Source: Culex pipiens pallens (lineage: Eukaryota > Arthropoda > Insecta > Diptera > Culicidae). Taken from it: a DNA stretch of 64,000 nt. Positions 12,251-24,060 of the stretch are shown here, piece after piece. Below the pieces are notes generated by a model. The model ran no database searches. It was not told where the DNA came from and was given only the letters and a program-made list of their open reading frames with translations. The position numbers were made by a program, and so were the translations under genes. Numbering within the stretch: the stretch's first letter is position 1; each line of letters opens with the position of its first letter. The stretch lies in NCBI RefSeq assembly GCF_016801865.2, contig NC_068937.1:126193429-126257428 (forward strand), given 5' to 3'.

Positions 12251-12765
12251 CAAAAGATTCCTTTTTTAGTCTCCTAAAACAAATCAAAACGCTTCAAAAA
12301 ATTCAAATACGTATTTTGAGAGTTCAACTTTTACAAATAAAAAGTCAAAGACAAAAAAACTATCTTTTATTTTTTTTTTCTACGAGCGCCAAACATTACA
12401 TATTTAGTTTCCTTAATAACTTATTTTGGTAATTCATCATTCAGTGATTAATAGTTTTAAAAATAGTGGTATATCTATTATTTTCTAGATAATTAATATT
12501 TTTCGTGTTCAACGTAGTTTGACAGAGATCTAAATGCTATATTTGGTTTTAAAGATTTAAATAATATTGGCTCATCCAAAGTAATATTTCTAGCTTTTAT
12601 TGATCGGATTTTCAAAATGTTTCCATACTACATTTATACCCGTATTTGGTCGATAGATTTTTCTTTAACGGGCTTTTTTATGATTTTATTACCTTAAAAA
12701 TATCCTTTTTCATACAACTAATATTAGTTACACTTCCATCTGCACCTTTTTTAAATACCGACATC
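12251..12765. other. AT-rich DNA, nothing recognised
   Basis: Strongly AT-rich, with only short open frames and no tandem or inverted repeat of note. Confidence 0.5.
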
Positions 12766-12870
12766 AGGAGTGACTTTGGGTCTAGGGGTGAGATTGGGTC
12801 ATACAAATTTGTAATTTGCATTTTTGTATGACCCTATCTCACCTTCCAGACCCGATGTTACTCCTGATGA
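12766..12870. repeat. Small foldback with GGTGAGATTGGGTCATAC arms
   Basis: Two ~45-bp arms, beginning CATCAGGAGTGACTTTGGG and ending in its inverse, surround a short AT loop. The inner motif GGGTGAGATTGGGTCATA recurs in tandem at 33,005-33,056, directly beside the 8-bp array there, so this is a repeat family. Confidence 0.75.
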
Positions 12871-13048
12871 CGGCAGTAAATTTTTTTTCTTTACGGACAC
12901 ATATTGAAAAATTAGGAAATGACATTTACAGAGGGTTTTTTTAAAATATTTGTTTGATTTTTTTAGTTTAAAAAAATGTTTTTTTCTCATTCTGTGTCTT
13001 ACAAACTTACAAAAGAAATGCATCTATCAGCAATGTGGTATCCTTAAC

Positions 13049-13766
13049 AGGATGTAACAAAACTGACTTTTTGGCGGGCATTCAGGGGTTTGTTCTGGTG
13101 GGCATACTGAACCCAAATCCTAAATATCAGCTTGATTGGACATAACAGAAGCTGGCGTTTTACATTAGAATTTTAAATGGGATTTAACCTGTAAAAGGAG
13201 AATTTTTCAAACATGTCAATTTGAGGCAATTTAGCCACTGAAGCGTTTATTTTCAACATCATTGGCGTGTAGGCCAGATCCTTGCGCATTTTTTGGTTTA
13301 TATAACATTGAAGTTTGGGGCACCCTGGAGCTCGGTACAGACCTTCAAAGTTTGGCATTTTTTCGAAAAATCAGCCCAGGCAAAATCAAATGGCGTCTCG
13401 GGCGTCGCGAGGTTCAACACATATCTTTTTTGCAGGGCCGATTTTTTGAAAAAAAATGCCAAACTTTGAAGGTCTGTACCGAGCTCCAGGGTACTCCAAA
13501 CTTTAATGTTATATATACCAAAAGATGCGCAAGGATCTGGCCTACACGCCAATGATGTTGAAAATAAACGCTTCAGTGGCCAAAATGCCTCAAAAAGTGA
13601 CATTTTTGAAAAAATCTTTTTTACGGGTTAAATCCCATTTAAAATTCATATGCAAAGCGCCAGCTCCTGTAACGTCCAATCAAGCTCATATTTGGGATTT
13701 GGGCTCAGTATGCTCACCGGAACAAACCCCTGAATGCCCGACAAAAAGTCAATTTTGTTACATCCT
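13049..13766. mobile_element. 718-bp foldback element
   Basis: The left terminus AGGATGTAACAAAACTGACT is repeated inversely at the right end. The two ~320-bp arms (13,049-13,365 and 13,440-13,766) pair almost throughout, around a ~75-bp loop containing GGCGTCTCGGGCGTCGCG. Overlapping 90-100 codon open frames on both strands mirror each other because of the palindrome and are not independent genes. Confidence 0.85.
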
Positions 13767-14887
13767 AATACTCATATTCAAAAATTATTGATCAGTCTAT
13801 TACATTTTCTTTGTTTCTATTATTGAATCTTTTATTTTAAACAACGGATCCAGTTCTTTATGTAGTTTTCGAAAACCGTTTTCGGTTGCCCATAATTACC
13901 CCAGCAAAAATCCAAAGCCGCGTTTATAAGTGCAAGCAAACATGAGCACGTCTCCACTCTGCTGTCTCCGTTTTTATGTTTGTTAACTTTATCCACGGTC
14001 ATTTAGCCACTAAACAGCCACCAAAATGGCCATTTAATGGCCTCATTATTCGTTTGATAAATGTGTATCCATCCTAATAAAGCCTGGCCAAGCCCAAGAG
14101 AAGTCATTCTTCTGCACCGGCAGGCAGACGCAAGCAACAACGCAAGCTACCAGCGAAACTTTTCCGACCCTCCTCCCCTGGAGGTCGATTGAAATCCGAC
14201 AATCTTGCTCAGAACAAAAACTTTGACCCGATTTATGGGGCTAGAAGATGGCAAAGTTTTGGCGTCAAGTTTGTGTATAAGATGTACAGCTAATTTATTG
14301 AGCTAATGAAAAATTTGTCCTTACTTATTCGTAGGAAAATTAAGACAAATAATGTAGAGACCAGTAGAAATTTTCATAATCTTCATGCGGTTATGATTAT
14401 CCGCAATGAGATTATCGATTTCCCACAAATTATCCCCACTCTGAAAAGGTGACCCAAAAACACCGATGAGGATAGGCCCGGGTTGCGCAACCCCACTCCA
14501 TCGGGAAGAAGGTGCTTTAAAGTTTGGTCCTTTTTCCCTGCGAGTAAGTAACAATGGAGCCATCCTTCCCTCCATTCATAATTCCATGGCGGCGCAACCC
14601 TATTGTGCGTGTAAGAGAGGAAAATCTTTACGAAAAAGCCTACACTGTGTGTGTCTTTGTTTGATCATCACGTTCGATCAATATTTCTTTTTGATGTTGC
14701 ACTTACGGGAACTGGGTGGAAAGAGGAGGATTATGGTGGAGGGGAGGGAAAGGTTAGGATATCCGCCGGAGGGAAATTTTCCCGATTCTTTTGGTCAAAA
14801 TCAGTGGAAAGATGCTTTGGAAGTGAGCTTCTAGCGGTAAACACGGAAAATTGCTGATATTTTTAAAATAAATAAACTTGTTGGTAA
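13767..14887. other. Unique DNA, no gene recognised
   Basis: Single-copy looking sequence with moderate GC from about 13,900. Open frames of 60-120 codons (for example 14,466-14,834 plus) overlap one another on both strands and show no domain. No transposon end was found. The last 30 bases are AT-rich and lead into the satellite. Confidence 0.5.
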
Positions 14888-15928
14888 ACTTTGTCAATTT
14901 TGTCAATTTTGTAAATTTTGTCAATTTTGTCAATTTTGTCAATTTTGTCAATTTTGTCAATTTTGTCAATTTTGTCAATTTTGTCAATTTTGTCAATTTT
15001 GTCAATTTTGTCAATTTTGTCAATTTTGTCAATTTTGTCAATTTTGTCAATTTTGTCAATTTTGTAAATTTTGTCAATTTTGTCAATTTTGTCAATTTTG
15101 TCAATTTTGTCAATTTTGTCAATTTTGTCAATTTTGTCAATTTTGTCAATTTTGTCAATTTTGTCAATTTTGTCAATTTTGTCAATTTTGTCAATTTTGT
15201 CAATTTTGTCAATTTTGTCAATTTTGTCAATTTTGTCAATTTTGTCAATTTTGTCAATTTTGTCAATTTTGTCAATTTTGTCAATTTTGTCAATTTTGTC
15301 AATTTTGTCAATTTTGTCAATTTTGTCAATTTTGTAAATTTTGTCAATTTTGTCAATTTTGTCAATTTTGTCAATTTTGTCAATTTTGTCAATTTTGTCA
15401 ATTTTGTCAATTTTGTCAATTTTGTCAATTTTGTCAATTTTGTCAATTTTGTCAATTTTGTCAATTTTGTCAATTTTGTCAATTTTGTCAATTTTGTCAA
15501 TTTTGTCAATTTTGTCAATTTTGTCAATTTTGTCAATTTTGTCAATTTTGTCAATTTTGTCAATTTTGTCAATTTTGTCAATTTTGTCAATTTTGTCAAT
15601 TTTGTCAATTTTGTCAATTTTGTCAATTTTGTCAATTTTGTCAATTTTGTCAATTTTGTCAATTTTGTCAATTTTGTCAATTTTGTCAATTTTGTCAATT
15701 TTGTCAATTTTGTCAATTTTGTCAATTTTGTCAATTTTGTCAATTTTGTCAATTTTGTCAATTTTGTCAATTTTGTCAATTTTGTCAATTTTGTCAATTT
15801 TGTCAATTTTGTCAATTTTGTCAATTTTGTCAATTTTGTCAATTTTGTCAATTTTGTCAATTTTGTCAATTTTGTCAATTTTGTCAATTTTGTCATTTTG
15901 TCAATATTGTCAATTTTGTCAATTTTGT
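14888..15928 (+). repeat. 9-bp satellite array (AATTTTGTC)n, array 3
   Basis: About 115 tandem units of AATTTTGTC with very few variants. TTTTGTAAA substitutions near 14,911, 15,064 and 15,334 are spaced by 153 and 270 bp, both multiples of 9. It runs directly into the 8-bp array. Orientation matches array 1 and is opposite to arrays 2 and 4. Open frames over it are unit-length artefacts. Confidence 0.98.
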
Positions 15929-16219
15929 TAATTTGTTAATTTTTTAATTTGTTCATTTGTTAATTTGTTAATTTTTTAATTTGTTCATTTGTTAATTTGT
16001 TAATTTGTTAATTTATTAATTTGTTAATTTGTTAATTTGTTAATTTGTTGATTTGTTAATTTGTTAATAAGTTAATTTGTTAATTTGTTAATTTGTTAAT
16101 TTGTTAATTTGTTAATTTGTTAATTTGCTAATTTGTTAATTTGTTAATTTGTTAATTTGTTAATCCGTTTAATTTGTTAATCCGTTTAATTTGTTAATCC
16201 GTTTAATTTGTTAATTTCA
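15929..16219 (+). repeat. 8-bp satellite (TTAATTTG)n
   Basis: About 36 units of TTAATTTG (equivalently AATTTGTT), with variants TTAATTTT, TTGATTTG, TTAATAAG and, at the end, three TTAATCCGTTTAATTTG forms. It follows the 9-mer array with the same internal order as the inverted pair at 61,985-63,533. The unit differs from AATTTTGTC by loss of one T and C to T, suggesting common origin. Confidence 0.95.
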
Positions 16220-18370
16220 AAATTTATTAACAACAACTCACATTTCCGTGTCTTTGTCATATTGCTCTAAGGCACCCTTTTCACGCACAATGCCATGTCG
16301 GTGTGGTTACTGCCGCCAAAAGGAGGGAACTCTGGAGCCCCGGGATCTTCAGCGGTGCGTGCCAAAAAAGGCCAACCCCGAGACCGACGGACAGCTTCAT
16401 TCCGCATGCCGCAATCTCATTTACGGTGATTAACGGCTGGAATGGGAATTTCTCTACCTTTACGAGCCTAGTCAGGGATGGGAAATTTTTAACAAATTGT
16501 GATGATACTCAACGATAATTTTCCATGCCTGACCTTCATCATGGATGGATGGGATGCCCGGATTGAAGTCGATACCTCTGGGAAGGAGAAACAGTCCTTT
16601 TTGTCTGTGGATCCCCGGAATGATGAACTGAAGAGGATGCGGCTTATTTCTCCGAGAGCATCCGAGGCTTTCGTGAATAATGAGATGAAATTTACACGCT
16701 CCGGGTTGATTACGGGGAAGGCTTGATTAGTGAAGAGAACGGGACGGAGGTGGGTTGGTCCCAAAATTGGCGAAGAGACGCCAATCGAGCCGGTTTTCAG
16801 CCGGGGAGAGACGCTTAATCAACCTTTTATGTGGCGTTACGAGACGGGTTGATGAGTCGAAGTTTTAATTCATTGCGTGGGAGATGGACCAGCTTTAGCT
16901 TGAGTTTTGACCTTTACCCGTTAAAAATGTATCTTTTTTTGAAATTTTACTGAAATTCAACAAAGGCGCTCAAAAATTCACCAAAAAAAATTACATTCAA
17001 TCATCCAACTGTCTTGACTCAGCATTGTTTGAGCGAATCTAGAATTTCGAGTCCGGAAGGGATCTGCATGAAAGATTCATACATTTTATGAAAAGGGTAA
17101 AAAAATGAATTCACCTAGGTGGCCAAATCCTGAGCTTTATATTTCCGCGACCGGAAACAGGTCAACCACGAGTTTTTTTGGGCTTTTGCCACAGAAAATG
17201 TAAATTTCATGTGGCTCTCTCGTGATGGAAATTATCTCCGCAGAGGGATGACCCAAATAGGATTTCAATTGTTGAGTCTTCTTAGTGGTCACATTTGAAG
17301 ATGATTTTATTTTAAACCAAAAACAAGCTTTAATGACATATATCCCATGCAACTTTGTCAGCATTACGATTCTTAAACTTGATCCCCAAACCTCGTAACT
17401 TCCAGTATCTCTTAAACTCGACTTTAGACATCCCCCGGAGGCAAGCTGACATAACCGTAATGATAATCAATTTCGTGGTAAATTGCAAACTTTGGTCACT
17501 GGCGGCAGGCTACCCCCTCCCCGCCCTCTATGACATTTGAGCCCGGCTCAAATTTAGTCCAGACCAGCCAGGGGGAACGAGCACGAAACTTTTCGCCCCG
17601 TGGAAGAGCTTCCAAATGCAATTTAAAGTTTCACCGGCCATATTTTCGCCTCGTCCTGAAGATCTGAAAGTTGGGCAGGAACAAAAAAAAAAAAGGTGGG
17701 AGGTAAACCAGAACAAAGAAGCAAGTTTTTTGTACTCCCCTCTCGAACACAATCTTGGGTTGAATACACGGCGACCGTTTGAGGGTTGTGCACTCTGGGT
17801 GTGTTTGAATTGAACGCTTTTCCGGGAGATTCCGAGAGCTTCCTTAGAAAAGTGCCACTTTACATCGACAATTTATAGCCCATTGCAGCACCGTTGCGGC
17901 TTTTATTTTCTAGTGTCGAGAAACTTGAAGCAGCAACAAAACAAAGGGAAAATTCATCGTCCAGGGAGGGGGGGTCCTCTTGCTGGTGAGGAAACTTTAC
18001 AGTGAGATGATTTACTTTTTCTTGGTTAGATTTAGGGCGCCCTAGGTAAGGGACGAAAAGTTTTCAAATTTAGATAAATTGCAACGCGCAAAATTGTTGT
18101 CTCCCAACTGGGGAAAAACGAGCGATTCGGAGCGGAATAGATAAAGATTGTTGAGCTTTGCGACCACAATGACTGTTGATGAGAGTAAAGTGAGGTTTTA
18201 ATTTATGGAAATTTAGATTTTTTTTTCTACAGTTATAAAATTGAAACCATTTTTGTTAATGTTTTCTACGATAATGGTTCAATTTTAAATCATAACGTTG
18301 AATAACGTCTTTCTTGTAGGTTATGGAGCGCCATTCCATAAAATTTGGGTGCAGAGCCGAGAATAATATG
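16220..18370. other. Unique DNA, no gene recognised
   Basis: Moderate-GC single-copy looking DNA (16,230-16,880 and 17,500-18,000) with AT-rich connecting stretches. Overlapping open frames of 60-91 codons occur on both strands near 16,250-16,760. None has a recognisable domain or convincing splice sites. A run of A lies near 17,684 and of G near 17,966. Confidence 0.5.
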
Positions 18371-20165
18371 TGAGTCATTCCACCTGAATTGTGCAAGAAA
18401 ACATGCAAATTTGAAAATTACCATCTCCGATTCTGCTCAAATTTGGCGGAGCTGTTGAGACTATCAAAACATGCAAAAATCCAGAATTTCAACCACATCG
18501 GACCACCCCCTCCATTTTTGTACCCTCCCAAAAAATCGATTGGCGATTTTTGAGCGAAACCTCTATCTTCAAACGACGATAACTCAGGAACCAGAAATCT
18601 AAGAGGGTCGGTCTTAGACTCAATTTTGAAGGAAATTGGACGTAAATCGTATTCCCCGTCCAATTTTACAAAAGAGTCACATATCGACAGAAAGGAATAT
18701 TTTTCGTTCCAGAGATATCAAATTTTAAAGTTTTAAGTATTTGAGATTACCTAAATTAGCTACACTTGCCGCATATGCTAGAAGCACTCGGGCGCGCTGA
18801 TCAATAACTGCTACCTGGTTATTTATTGAAATAAGATTTCATCCCAATTAATCATTAGGAAATAAGGAAACTGCAGTATTAATATTAAATTTGAAAAAAT
18901 AGTATACGGTGAACTTGTGTGCTAGCCCACCGGACAGAGCAAGAACGACACGCAATACAGGGCAGAATGGAATTCCCGCTGAGCTAGCAGGAAATTGAAA
19001 TTGATCTTGTAAGTAACACCAAAGAAAAAGTTTACGATACATTATCGTGTTAAAAATTATGAATTAACATGAATAAAACTCTCGTGAAGCATGATTAAGC
19101 AAGAGGATTTCTGGAAAGTATAAAACTGAAAAATGTAAGAAAATCACAAAGATTAATCGGATTTATTATCTGATTAAGATCAAATTAAGTGGTGTTGATT
19201 TCGACACCGTCCGAACAATTATCTTTTTTTTTTTGTCAATCATTTCGAAATCTTGGAAGATGAGACAGCTGCTGTCCACATGTATCAGAAGTATATGGTT
19301 TCGTTTTTGAAATTAAATGTACCAGAATTGAAAAAAAAAATCATCAATTATTCAGATGAAACTGGCTCACAATATAAAAATCGGTTTAATATGATTTTGC
19401 TCAATCTTTCAAACCGTAAGGCAGATTTTGGGGTTTATTGCTGAATGGCACTATTTTGCTACCGCACATGGCAAAAACTCTAGAGCCCATTAGAATTATT
19501 TCATCTACTATATTCAGCTCTACATTTGTTCTTGCTTCAAATAAAAGAAATAATTTGATAAAGTGGGAAGAAATGATTAATTAAGAAAAATATGAAAACA
19601 ATAGATAAATATTATTTTTTTTATTGTGTTGTAAATCGTTGTAGCATTTGCAAATAAATATTAAAAGTTCAAATTTTACCTAATATGGTTCAATGGTCAC
19701 TGAGATCAGGAAAAACAGTGCATTCAAAATTACCCAATAAATATTCCTTAAACAAAAAATAGATTGTTCAAGGTATTGATTATCTCAAAATCGTATAAAA
19801 TTATAAAAATATTTCATCTTACAGAACACCAGGTAGTTATTATTGATCAGCACGCCCAGGTGCTTCTAGCATATGCGGCGAGTGTAGCTAATTTAGGTAA
19901 TCTCAAATACTTAAAACTTTAAAATTCGATATCTCTGGAACGAAACATATTCCTTTCTGTCGATAAGTGATTCTTATGTAAAATTGGACGGGGAATACGA
20001 TGGTGGCGTCAAATTCAAAAAATAAATAGGGCTGTTTTGAGATACGGCCATTTAAAGTTTTTATTTGCGCAATACAGGTAGAAAAAATATTTTAATAAAA
20101 ATTTTGATCACGGAAATGGATTCTACGTCCAATTTCCTTCAAAATTGAGTCCAAGATCGACTCCT
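18371..20165. mobile_element. Foldback or long-inverted-repeat element with a 1 kb interior
   Basis: The left arm begins GAGTCATTCCACCTGAATTG. Matching inverted segments are 18,613-18,821 and 19,828-20,165, sharing GGACGGGGAATACGA and GCTACACTYGCCGCATATGC-type sequence. The right arm carries a ~120-bp insertion after position ~20,001, and its outer end is missing. Unlike the simple palindromes elsewhere here, the arms enclose about 1 kb that includes a protein remnant (19,220-19,475). It may be a decayed autonomous element. Confidence 0.65.
19220..19475 (+). pseudogene. Broken fragment of a multicopy insect protein family (SDxxxQYKN ... EWHxFATxHGK)
   Basis: Reading from about 19,240 gives a frame with VPELKKKIINYSDETGSQYK near its middle and RKADFGVY near its end, then a stop at 19,442-19,444. 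Shifting one base, GAATGGCACTATTTTGCTAC at 19,443-19,475 continues as EWHYFATAHGK. This joined order matches, from memory, uncharacterised arthropod proteins with SDG-x-x-x-QYKN followed by DFG and EWHFFATSHGK, often found in multicopy or transposon-rich contexts. Function is unknown to me. The copy lacks the usual following CDG-GGT-KR region, has a frameshift and has no ATG at the frame's left edge, so it is a dead fragment. It lies between the arms of the surrounding inverted repeat. Confidence 0.6.
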
Positions 20166-20606
20166 AAGATTTCGTTTGACACGATGTTTTGAAACACTCG
20201 ATTCAAAATTTTATCAGAAATTGTCTGTAAGATTACTAAAGCTTAGCTTATGCAACAGAGCAATGTTTAACATTATTTTCATAATTTAAAGAAAATTAAG
20301 GACTAACGTGCACTTCCCAAACACAGATGTGAACTTCAAGTACTTTACCACTGTAGTTGCGTTAAGTTTTGTAACACAACTTGAATTTTCCATAAACATT
20401 ATTTATATTCCATCACCTCTCTACATCAACTGAATTGTGTTGATGTCCGTAATTTTTATGAGTTTTTTTTGACACTAAACTACTTAACCACAACCCACAA
20501 CATTCGTAAGGTGATATGAAAGATTATCCACAAACACATTCACAAAACAAAGATTAAATCAAAAGTTGTTTTCAAGTCTAAATAAAATATTATATTTTTC
20601 GAAATT
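20166..20606. other. AT-rich DNA, nothing recognised
   Basis: Short open frames only. The last 13 bases (ATTTTTCGAAATT, 20,594-20,606) are the left target-site duplication of the following SINE. Confidence 0.5.
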
Positions 20607-21020
20607 CAAAATCAAATCAAATTATTCGCTCTACAGCATTGCCTTGGCGTTCTCGATTGCGAGATTCCTACTCGAAACTAGGTGTTTGAAGGCTTGATTG
20701 TTGAGGCAATTGCAAACCTCTTTTTACACCTTAGCTCCATCCACCCCGGGATTCAAACTGACGACCTTTGGATTGTTAGTCCAACTGCCTACCAGCGACT
20801 CCACCGAGGCAGGACCCAGGGAGACGACTCCTACACCTGGACTGAGCTAACGACCTAACCTTTTAGGTAAGTCCGGGGCCAACATTTACTTCCCTTCCGA
20901 CGGAAGGCGTGATCAGACAAATCTCGTCTCGAGAAATGCCACCGGGACCGTCTGGGATCGAACCCAGGCCGACTGAGTGAGAGGCATCCACGCTTACCCC
21001 TACACCACGGTCCCGGCTGC
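20607..21020 (-). mobile_element. Dimeric tRNA-derived SINE
   Basis: A 414-bp insertion flanked by a perfect 13-bp duplication, ATTTTTCGAAATT (20,594-20,606 and 21,021-21,033). On the minus strand it begins with a tRNA-like head (about 21,017-20,941): A box TGGTGTAGGGGTAAGCGTGG, B box GGGTTCGATCCCAGA and an acceptor-like GGGACCGT/ACGGTCCC pair. A second, degenerate tRNA-like unit follows (GTTGGACTAACAATCCAAAG, AGTTTGAATCCC), and this part is shared with the monomeric SINE at 10,715-10,923. The perfect duplication implies fairly recent insertion. Confidence 0.9.
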
Positions 21021-22130
21021 ATTTTTCGAAATTACTAAACAAAAAAAAATTTGATATAAAAAATGCTTTGAAAACTATCCCGAAGATTTCTCAGAACAAA
21101 TTTTAATATTTTTATCTTGGATAAATAAATTGATCAAATATTTACGAGTGAGAGTGATGCATATAAATCCCATTTTTTTCCAAGCCGACTTTAAAAATGT
21201 GCATTGTTTTGATTTCTATGAAACTTTTTTTTTATTGGGTCTTTGAGTCCAAATGTGCCATTTTTATAATCGATTTCCCCTTTTAAAAAATTGGGGCAGA
21301 TCGTTTCGCCATGAAAACAGGAAAACGAAATACCAAAAACATTATTTTATTTTTATTATATTAGAAGATCAAAAAGGCAAATTTTGATTCACTGCGAAGA
21401 CAGACAAAATTTTTCCAAAGATGTGAGTCATTGAAAAATATGTAATTTTTCAAAACTATGAAATTGCTCTTCAAAATTTTTCACAGAATGTTTTTCAAAC
21501 CAAAATGAAATAAAATGAAATTTACAAGCAAAAAATGTTTCACATTTTTTTTATTAATTGTATCGTTTTGAAGTTATTGCCGTTAGGGGGTTGATTCTGG
21601 GTAAAGATTTTTTTTTGTTTTGAGATTGTCTAACATTTCAAAAGGGTCAAAATATGTGAGTTGTGTTTTTCAGCTCTTTTCAATATGGTGACACTGAAAA
21701 TCAGACCAATTGTTGCCGAACTATCTTTGCATGAAAAATAATTTTGGGCTTTCATTTGTCTGATTTCAATGAATCAAATTACAGAGAATGTAATGCATAT
21801 TGCAGAGAATTTTCTCAGCTTTTCAAAAATTGTATTTTCAGTAATAGACATAAATGAACAGTTTATTTTTATGTTTGACCTTAACCTGTCCATAACTTGA
21901 TAATAAGGAATGTAAAAGAGCTTATTTTTTTTTGTATTACCTTTTAAACATATTACAAAAATTTAGTACGATTTAAAAATTATCATTGAAAATTCAACCA
22001 AAATAAAATAAAGTTTTTAGGAATCTCACTACAGTGAAAAAATGTTCGATATGAAATTGGAAGTTTTTGCATTTATGTTTTAATATTTTTGTAGATCGTA
22101 GACACCAATGTCAAAATTTTATGGAGACAT
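21021..22130. other. AT-rich DNA, nothing recognised
   Basis: About 1.1 kb of AT-rich sequence without long frames, tandem arrays or transposon ends that I can identify. Confidence 0.5.
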
Positions 22131-23596
22131 CCCGAGCATGGGTAAATAACAAGGGAAATGCGTAATAATACCTTTCTCTGGTATCAATACCAAATTTTGG
22201 TATTCCTGGACCCTTTAAAATTTGTCTTTAGGATTATGCAAGAGCAAAATGTGCTATCATTCCAATTTAAGGTATTGTTTTGATATTGCAAAATTGCAGA
22301 ATTTGTCAATGGTCGAACACCACATTTTGGTATTCTTTTGGTATTACAGTGTTCAATCATTTCAAACTTGATTTTAAACATTTTTGATATACCCCCTAAA
22401 GAAATGACTTGAAATTGTGGAAAATTTTCTAAGTCAAGATGGCACATTTTGGTATTATTTTGGTATTAAAGTGTTTTATCAAATTCCTCTGAAACTATGG
22501 GAAAATTTTGACCAATTTTGACAAAATAATTAATTTTGCGCTAAAATGATGTCTCAAAGCGAATGCTTTCATTGAAAACCGGAAATTTCAAACTTGATTT
22601 CAAACATTTTTGATATACCCCCTAAAGAAATGACTTGACATTGTGGAAAAATGTCTAAGTCAGGATGCCACATTTTGGTATTATTTTGGTATTGAAAGGT
22701 TTCATCAAATTCCTCTGAAACTATGGGAATTTTTTTTATAAATTTTTGTGAGATTATTAATTTTGCGCTGAAATGACTTGAAACCCAAAAATGTTAAAGC
22801 TGATTTTCATTTTTTTTTATATACCCACTAAGATTTTTTTTTTTAAAACGTTGAAATTTCTCTAAGTCGGGATAACCAAATACTTTGAAAAACGAGTGAA
22901 TCAACACATTATTGAATTTTGGTGAATTTCAATCCAGTTTCATTTTAATAACACTTATTTTTCAATCTTGTTATTTTTTAGAATCTTCAAGAACTTCAAG
23001 CACAGGCCGTTCATCAATGACAAATGCATTCAATGTGGTGAAGAATGTCACTAAGAACAACGTGGAATCATCAGGTGAGTAGATTTGGCTGTTGCATATG
23101 GATCATTTCCGTTTTTTCACTAACTGCAACTGTTGCACTAAAAATGGTATGAAAATACCAAATTTTGGTATTTCTTGTGCAAATACCAGCGACCAAAATG
23201 TGCTCTTGGTTGCCCAGTAATAGATGGTAAAATACAATGAAATCATACCAAAATCATGTATTTGAAAGACCACAGGAATACCAAAATCTGATTTTCCAAG
23301 GGCGCGGGAAAACCTAAAAATTAAACCATGGCAATACCAAGTTTTGGTATTCAAGCAATGTTCAAAAATCCAGAAGACCTCAACTTGGTATTGAAATGGT
23401 TTTATTTTGAGGTATTATTTTATCCTTGGAATAACATGGTTTGGTATTGTTGTGCCCTTCCACATACTAGACTTTGGTATGATTTCATGGTATTTTACCA
23501 TCTATTACTGGGCAACCAAGGGCACATTTTTGTCCCTGTTATTTGCCCAAGTAATACTAAAATTTGGTATTCCCGTGTTATTTACCCCTGCTCGGG
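22131..23596. mobile_element. MITE-like element with CCCGAGCA termini
   Basis: The left end CCCGAGCATGGGTAAATAAC is matched inversely at 23,563-23,596. The interior has many AATACCAAATTTTGGTATT-type palindromes and longer inner arms (23,179-23,252 against 23,474-23,550, containing GTTGCCCAGTAATAGATGG). A diverged tandem pair around 22,360-22,500 and 22,590-22,735 shares GATATACCCCCTAAAGAAAT. No transposase is visible. A possible exon sits at 22,982-23,074. Confidence 0.75.
22982..23074 (+). other. Candidate exon or coding remnant inside the CCCGAGCA element
   Basis: A 93-nt segment is preceded by a pyrimidine-rich tract ending TTATTTTTTAG and followed by CAG|GTGAGT, a near-consensus donor. 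Phase 2 is open throughout and gives a Ser/Thr/Asn-rich peptide (start SSRTSSTGRSSMTNAF). Phase 1 gives HRPFINDKCIQCGEEC before a stop, faintly like a zinc-binding CxxC segment. Neither is recognisable as a known family. It could be a captured exon, a transposase remnant or chance. Confidence 0.3.
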
Positions 23597-24060
23597 AAGA
23601 GAGCATATAGGCATTGAAATCTTAAGGTGATGTCACGATTTTTTTCGTTCAAAATTTGTGTGTAGAAAGCTTAATATGTTTTACAAAGAATCACGAAAAA
23701 TGTAGGATGGTATGACTCCCCTTAAAAACAAAATTCATTTATTAAAACTGTTTTAAAACGTCCAAATTTTGAAAAAATTAACGCGGGAATCGTTTCTCGT
23801 ATGGAACATTATCCTAAGGTTAATTCTTGTGAAGATACAGCCGTTTTAAAAATAAATTGTAGACAAAATAGAATTGTGACCAATTTTTTGTGGTTTTGGC
23901 AATTGGTCCTATCTAAATGAAACAATATAATTTTTCATGTATTTAGGAATAATAAAGCATTTTCACCAATGTTATACCATTACATCATTTCCAAACAATT
24001 AATCAAGTACTTGAAAAGAGTTAAAAAGTGTTTTTTTTTCAACATTCAACAAAAAAAAAC
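23597..24060. other. AT-rich DNA, nothing recognised
   Basis: No transposon end or coding signal seen. Short A and T runs only. Confidence 0.5.

Noticed and set aside
13262..13603. Two ~100-codon frames on opposite strands with related peptides
   Set aside because: They are mirror images produced by the palindromic foldback element.
20941..21017. A genuine tRNA gene on the minus strand
   Set aside because: The A and B boxes and acceptor-like ends are good, but it is the head of a SINE with a perfect target-site duplication around the whole 414-bp element.
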